DNA of 7,401 bases, from positions 1 to 7,401 of the forward strand of contig PAYF01000022.1 in NCBI GenBank assembly GCA_002714745.1, given 5' to 3'. The position numbers were made by a program, and so were the translations under genes. This stretch comes from Methanobacteriota archaeon (GTDB taxonomy: Archaea > Thermoplasmatota > Poseidoniia > Poseidoniales > Thalassarchaeaceae). Shown one piece after another: positions 4,614-7,401 of this stretch (its first letter is position 1; each line of letters opens with the position of its first letter). The notes beneath the pieces are model-generated. The model did not search any database. It was not told the DNA's origin and was given only the letters and a program-made list of their open reading frames with translations.

Positions 4614-7346
4614 ATGGGCGAAGATGTCGACGAATTCCTCTTGCTCGATGACGAGGAGGAAACCCCGGTTTCGAAGAAACCCCATAAAGAGCCATTTTCG
4701 CTCAAATCGATGTTCTCATCCGTCAAACTCCCCACTCTTCCCAAGCCAAAATCAAAGCCAGCGAGTAAGCCTGAACCAGTAATCGATGCTGTGGCCGCTT
4801 CGGTTAGCGATTCAATTGATTTGGATCTGGCAGCTGACGGTGTGCATGAATTCGAATGGAACATCAGTGGTATGGATTGCCCCGACTGCGCGATGAAGGC
4901 GACTAGGGCAGTCAGCCGATTACCCGGAATCGAGCAATGCAGAATCTCTGTGACTCAAGGCACTGTGAGGCTGCAAGTAGATGTAAGCAGAGGCAGAGTA
5001 TCTAGAGCCTCCTCAGTACTGGAAAACCTAGGCCATTCTCCTGAGGAGTCTTGGATGTCTGTGGACAGAGTTACACCGAAGACAGCCGCCGCTAGAATCG
5101 GCGTCGATAAGCGCAAGCTTCGCAGCACTCTGATGGATGTACCAGGAATTCTGAATGTGCGTTTGAATGATGGGAGGATAGACATTCAGAAGATGTGGAT
5201 TTCCGACCCTACTCTGAGAGATATCTCAGAACAGCATCTCACAAGGATACTTGGAGAGGAGTTCCAACTTTCTCCTTCGCGCACCTCTAGGTTGAGATCT
5301 GACCAAATCAGACTGCTAGGAGCCGCCATGACTGTTCCTCTATTTCTTGGAGTAGTGGCAATAGAACAGATTTCAGCCATCCCCAACCAACTCGCATCAC
5401 TGATTGCCCTGTTCGGAGTTTTATTCGCTGGTAACCAGATGTTCCAAGACGCAATTGGGAGTATCCAGAACAGGGTCATGGGTTTCCAGATCCTCACTTC
5501 CCTAGCTGTCTTAGGGGCTCTTTTACTACAGGAATGGGCAGAAGCTCTGATGGTGGTCGGACTAGTTGGATTCTCCTCACATCTTGAAGAGAGGGCACTA
5601 ATCAGAGCCCGAGAGTCGATGCAAGGAGGTCTCGACAGACTACCAAGGAGAGCTCGTTTGGCTAACCCGGTTCATTCAGAGGAGAGAAAAGACAGAACCA
5701 TCAATGTCCTTCAAATCACATCAAATCCATCCCTGTCCGTATCAGATTGTCTGAATGAGGACCTGATTCCGGTCGAGGCGCTTGAGTTGGGCGACTTAGT
5801 CGAGGTGCGCTCTGGAGAGGTAATGCCTGTAGATGGAGTAGTTACCGAAGGAACCGGATCCATAGACCGTGCACCGCTTACCGGTGAACCCATCCCTATC
5901 CCAGTCAATCAAGGAGACAACGTAGAGGCTGGGCTGGTATTGGTCCGCGGCCCCTTGGTAGTCAAGGCTACAGCAGGAGGAGACGACACCAGACTGTCCA
6001 GTCTGATTGATTTAGTCAGAAACTACCGTGACCAGCCAACTAGAACTCAGAGTGTAATCGAGAAATTCACCGCAATCTGGGTGCCTCTGGTACTAATCGG
6101 CTCACCATTCATCGGATACCTCGTCTATGGAGCCACTTCGCAAGCACTCCTTACTACACTCCTGCTATGGGTGGTATCTTGCCCATGCTCACTGCTTCTA
6201 GCAGCCCCGGTTCCACACGCTGCGGCACTCTCTGCAGCCTCAGCGTCGGGATTAGTCGCAAGAGGAGGGGATGTGCTGGAGGCGGCTGCCGGTGTAGAGT
6301 TGGCCTTGCTTGACAAGACGGGGACACTCACAAGCGGCAGTCCGAGGATGACGGGAATCACCGTAGGGGAAGATGAGAATGATTTCCGAGCTTTACAGAT
6401 TGCTGCAGGACTCGAGCAACGCTCGAACCATCCCTATGCGAGAAGCATCATCGCACTCACCAAAGAACGCTCGCTAACTCCCAGCAACATCACCGGCCTG
6501 ACTGACGGCGATGCGGGTGTCAGCGGTAAGCTGCGCGGCCAAGAGGTCATGCTAGGGCGAGCTGATTGGCTGCTCGGACGCGGAGTAGAGATCCCACTAG
6601 ACATCGATGCGGCACTGGCTGAGTCCAGACAGGCCGGTCACGGAGCCAGCGTCCTTGCTGTAGACGGCCGAGCAATTGCTGCATTTGGCTTTGCACATGA
6701 TGATGCCAGAGACGGAGTTGATGAGATGATTGCAGCACTTAGGGATAACGAAGTCAGAGTTGAGATTCTCAGTGGAGATGAGCAAGCCAGCGTCGAGGCC
6801 TTCGGCGCCCGTCTTGGAATACCCTCAGATTCCTGTAGAGGAGGAGTAGACCCTGAGGGCAAGGCTCAGTGGGTATCTGAACGCTCCAAGGCGCGCAAGA
6901 CTCTGATGGCAGGAGATGGATTCAATGACGCTGGAGCACTCGCAGCTGCAGACGTCGGAATCGCAGTCGGCAGCGGTGAACAGGTCAATCTAGATGCTGC
7001 CGATGTTCTCATCCCTGGTGAAGACCCGAGAGCCCTAGCTCGATTCATCGACCTCTCAAAGAGGACTAGGAGAGCTGTTTCGACTAATATCGTAATCTCA
7101 GTTGGAATCACCGTGCTTTTGGTCTGCATTGTGCTCGGCGGCTGGGAAATCAAATTGGCAGCGGGTGTGGCACTGCATGAGGCGAGCGCTCTACTGGTCA
7201 TACTGAATGGCATGTGGGTGACCGGAACCGGCCCGGAGAGATTCACCACGCTGGCAACTCTAGGGCGCGACCTCAAGGACGATTTGGTGCAAGCCCTAAG
7301 GGTGGCCTTAGGGACATCTCGCGAAGACTTGTCTGCGACCGCTTGA
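4614..7346 (+). CDS. P1B-type heavy-metal-translocating ATPase
   Basis: Membrane pump that uses ATP to move a transition metal out of the cytosol. The 910 residues comprise: an N-terminal extension 1-78, acidic then Lys/Pro-rich; an HMA domain with GMDCPDC (Asp88, Cys89, Cys92); a second HMA-like segment about 155-220 without cysteines; four membrane helices within about 232-322; an actuator domain with TGE (423-425); a helix near 485-505; the membrane metal site CPC (523-525); the phosphorylation site DKTGT (Asp567); the nucleotide-domain NHP motif (His606-Pro607); GDGFND (767-772); and two last helices about 821-841 and 847-869 containing HEASALLVILNG. GMDCxxC is typical of Zn/Cd/Pb exporters of the ZntA/CadA group, whereas Cu pumps carry GMTCxxC. 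However, HE in the last helix recalls the P1B-4 group, so the substrate is uncertain; Zn or Cd export is the best guess. The hinge motif GDGFNDAGAL differs from the common GDGINDAPAL. The ATG at 4614 lacks a Shine-Dalgarno. No metal-responsive regulator lies beside it in the window. Confidence 0.95.
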   Translation: MGEDVDEFLLLDDEEETPVSKKPHKEPFSLKSMFSSVKLPTLPKPKSKPASKPEPVIDAVAASVSDSIDLDLAADGVHEFEWNISGMDCPDCAMKATRAVSRLPGIEQCRISVTQGTVRLQVDVSRGRVSRASSVLENLGHSPEESWMSVDRVTPKTAAARIGVDKRKLRSTLMDVPGILNVRLNDGRIDIQKMWISDPTLRDISEQHLTRILGEEFQLSPSRTSRLRSDQIRLLGAAMTVPLFLGVVAIEQISAIPNQLASLIALFGVLFAGNQMFQDAIGSIQNRVMGFQILTSLAVLGALLLQEWAEALMVVGLVGFSSHLEERALIRARESMQGGLDRLPRRARLANPVHSEERKDRTINVLQITSNPSLSVSDCLNEDLIPVEALELGDLVEVRSGEVMPVDGVVTEGTGSIDRAPLTGEPIPIPVNQGDNVEAGLVLVRGPLVVKATAGGDDTRLSSLIDLVRNYRDQPTRTQSVIEKFTAIWVPLVLIGSPFIGYLVYGATSQALLTTLLLWVVSCPCSLLLAAPVPHAAALSAASASGLVARGGDVLEAAAGVELALLDKTGTLTSGSPRMTGITVGEDENDFRALQIAAGLEQRSNHPYARSIIALTKERSLTPSNITGLTDGDAGVSGKLRGQEVMLGRADWLLGRGVEIPLDIDAALAESRQAGHGASVLAVDGRAIAAFGFAHDDARDGVDEMIAALRDNEVRVEILSGDEQASVEAFGARLGIPSDSCRGGVDPEGKAQWVSERSKARKTLMAGDGFNDAGALAAADVGIAVGSGEQVNLDAADVLIPGEDPRALARFIDLSKRTRRAVSTNIVISVGITVLLVCIVLGGWEIKLAAGVALHEASALLVILNGMWVTGTGPERFTTLATLGRDLKDDLVQALRVALGTSREDLSATA

Positions 7347-7357
7347 TTAACCCGGCC

Positions 7358-7384
7358 CTGAATCGAGGGTCATGGCCGATTCAG
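7358..7384 (+). repeat. 8-bp inverted repeat around a candidate start codon
   Basis: CTGAATCG (7358-7365) and CGATTCAG (7377-7384) form a perfect 8-bp inverted repeat with an 11-nt spacer. Most of the possible ribosome binding site (AGG of GAGG) and the ATG at 7372 fall in the loop. An 8-bp repeat with this spacing is expected about once or twice by chance in a window of this length, so only the position makes it notable. Confidence 0.35.
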
Positions 7385-7401
7385 TGGAGATTGAGTCAAG
7401 G
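7372..7401 (+). CDS. Probable start of a downstream gene, 3'-truncated by the window edge
   Basis: An ATG at 7372 opens a frame (MADSVEIESR) that continues to the window edge. GAGG at 7365-7368 lies 3 nt upstream and could serve as a ribosome binding site. A TATA-like TTGATTAA at 7343-7350, overlapping the ATPase stop, is centred about 25 nt upstream. Ten codons are too few to recognise a product. It is 25 bp behind the ATPase gene on the same strand, so it could be co-transcribed. Confidence 0.45.
   Translation, partial: MADSVEIESR

Noticed and set aside
1..7401. A new multi-gene defence, mobile or biosynthetic system
   Set aside because: All genes except the last ten-codon fragment match or resemble known housekeeping families; no transposase, integrase, array of repeats or clustered unknown genes is present.

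Overview
This is an archaeal chromosomal window, most likely from a mesophilic euryarchaeote of the Thermoplasmatota (Marine Group II/Poseidoniia-like). The domain assignment rests on four things: an EF-1A of the archaeal/eukaryotic type (DAPGH G3 motif) followed directly by an archaeal-type uS10; a protein that resembles archaeal Gins51; an archaeal-type HAD phosphatase; and start-site signals (GGTGA, or TATA-like boxes about 25-32 nt upstream of start codons). The narrower assignment is inference. GC content is moderate. In the EF-1A gene every lysine codon I read is AAG, as expected of a highly expressed gene.

Layout from left to right. (1) Positions 1-1361, plus strand: the tail of the str-type translation operon, with a 5'-truncated EF-1A gene, a 19-nt gap, then rpsJ (uS10). 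(2) Positions 1353-3604, minus strand: a likely two-gene unit of a Gins51-like replication factor (2729-3604) followed by a bleomycin hydrolase/aminopeptidase C (1353-2678). The 3' end of the peptidase gene overlaps the 3' end of rpsJ by 9 bp. A perfect 10-bp inverted repeat covers the peptidase's Shine-Dalgarno and the first base of its ATG. (3) Positions 3605-3716: a 112-bp gap without a gene. (4) Positions 3717-3801, plus strand: tRNA-Leu(CAA) with a long variable arm and encoded CCA. (5) Positions 3809-4528, minus strand: a HAD-IIB phosphatase, probably phosphoglycolate phosphatase, ending 7 bp from the tRNA. (6) Positions 4529-4613: a short divergent promoter region. (7) Positions 4614-7346, plus strand: a 910-residue P1B-type heavy-metal ATPase. 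(8) Positions 7372-7401: probably the first ten codons of another plus-strand gene.

The genes are housekeeping functions (translation, replication, peptide turnover, phosphometabolite repair, metal export), not one pathway. I see no mobile element, CRISPR array, defence island or obviously new multi-gene system. The points most worth a second look are the hairpin at the peptidase start, the alternative in-frame TTG start overlapping the GINS stop, the close resemblance of the peptidase to eukaryotic bleomycin hydrolase, the long acidic linker in the GINS protein, and the unusual motif combination in the metal ATPase.
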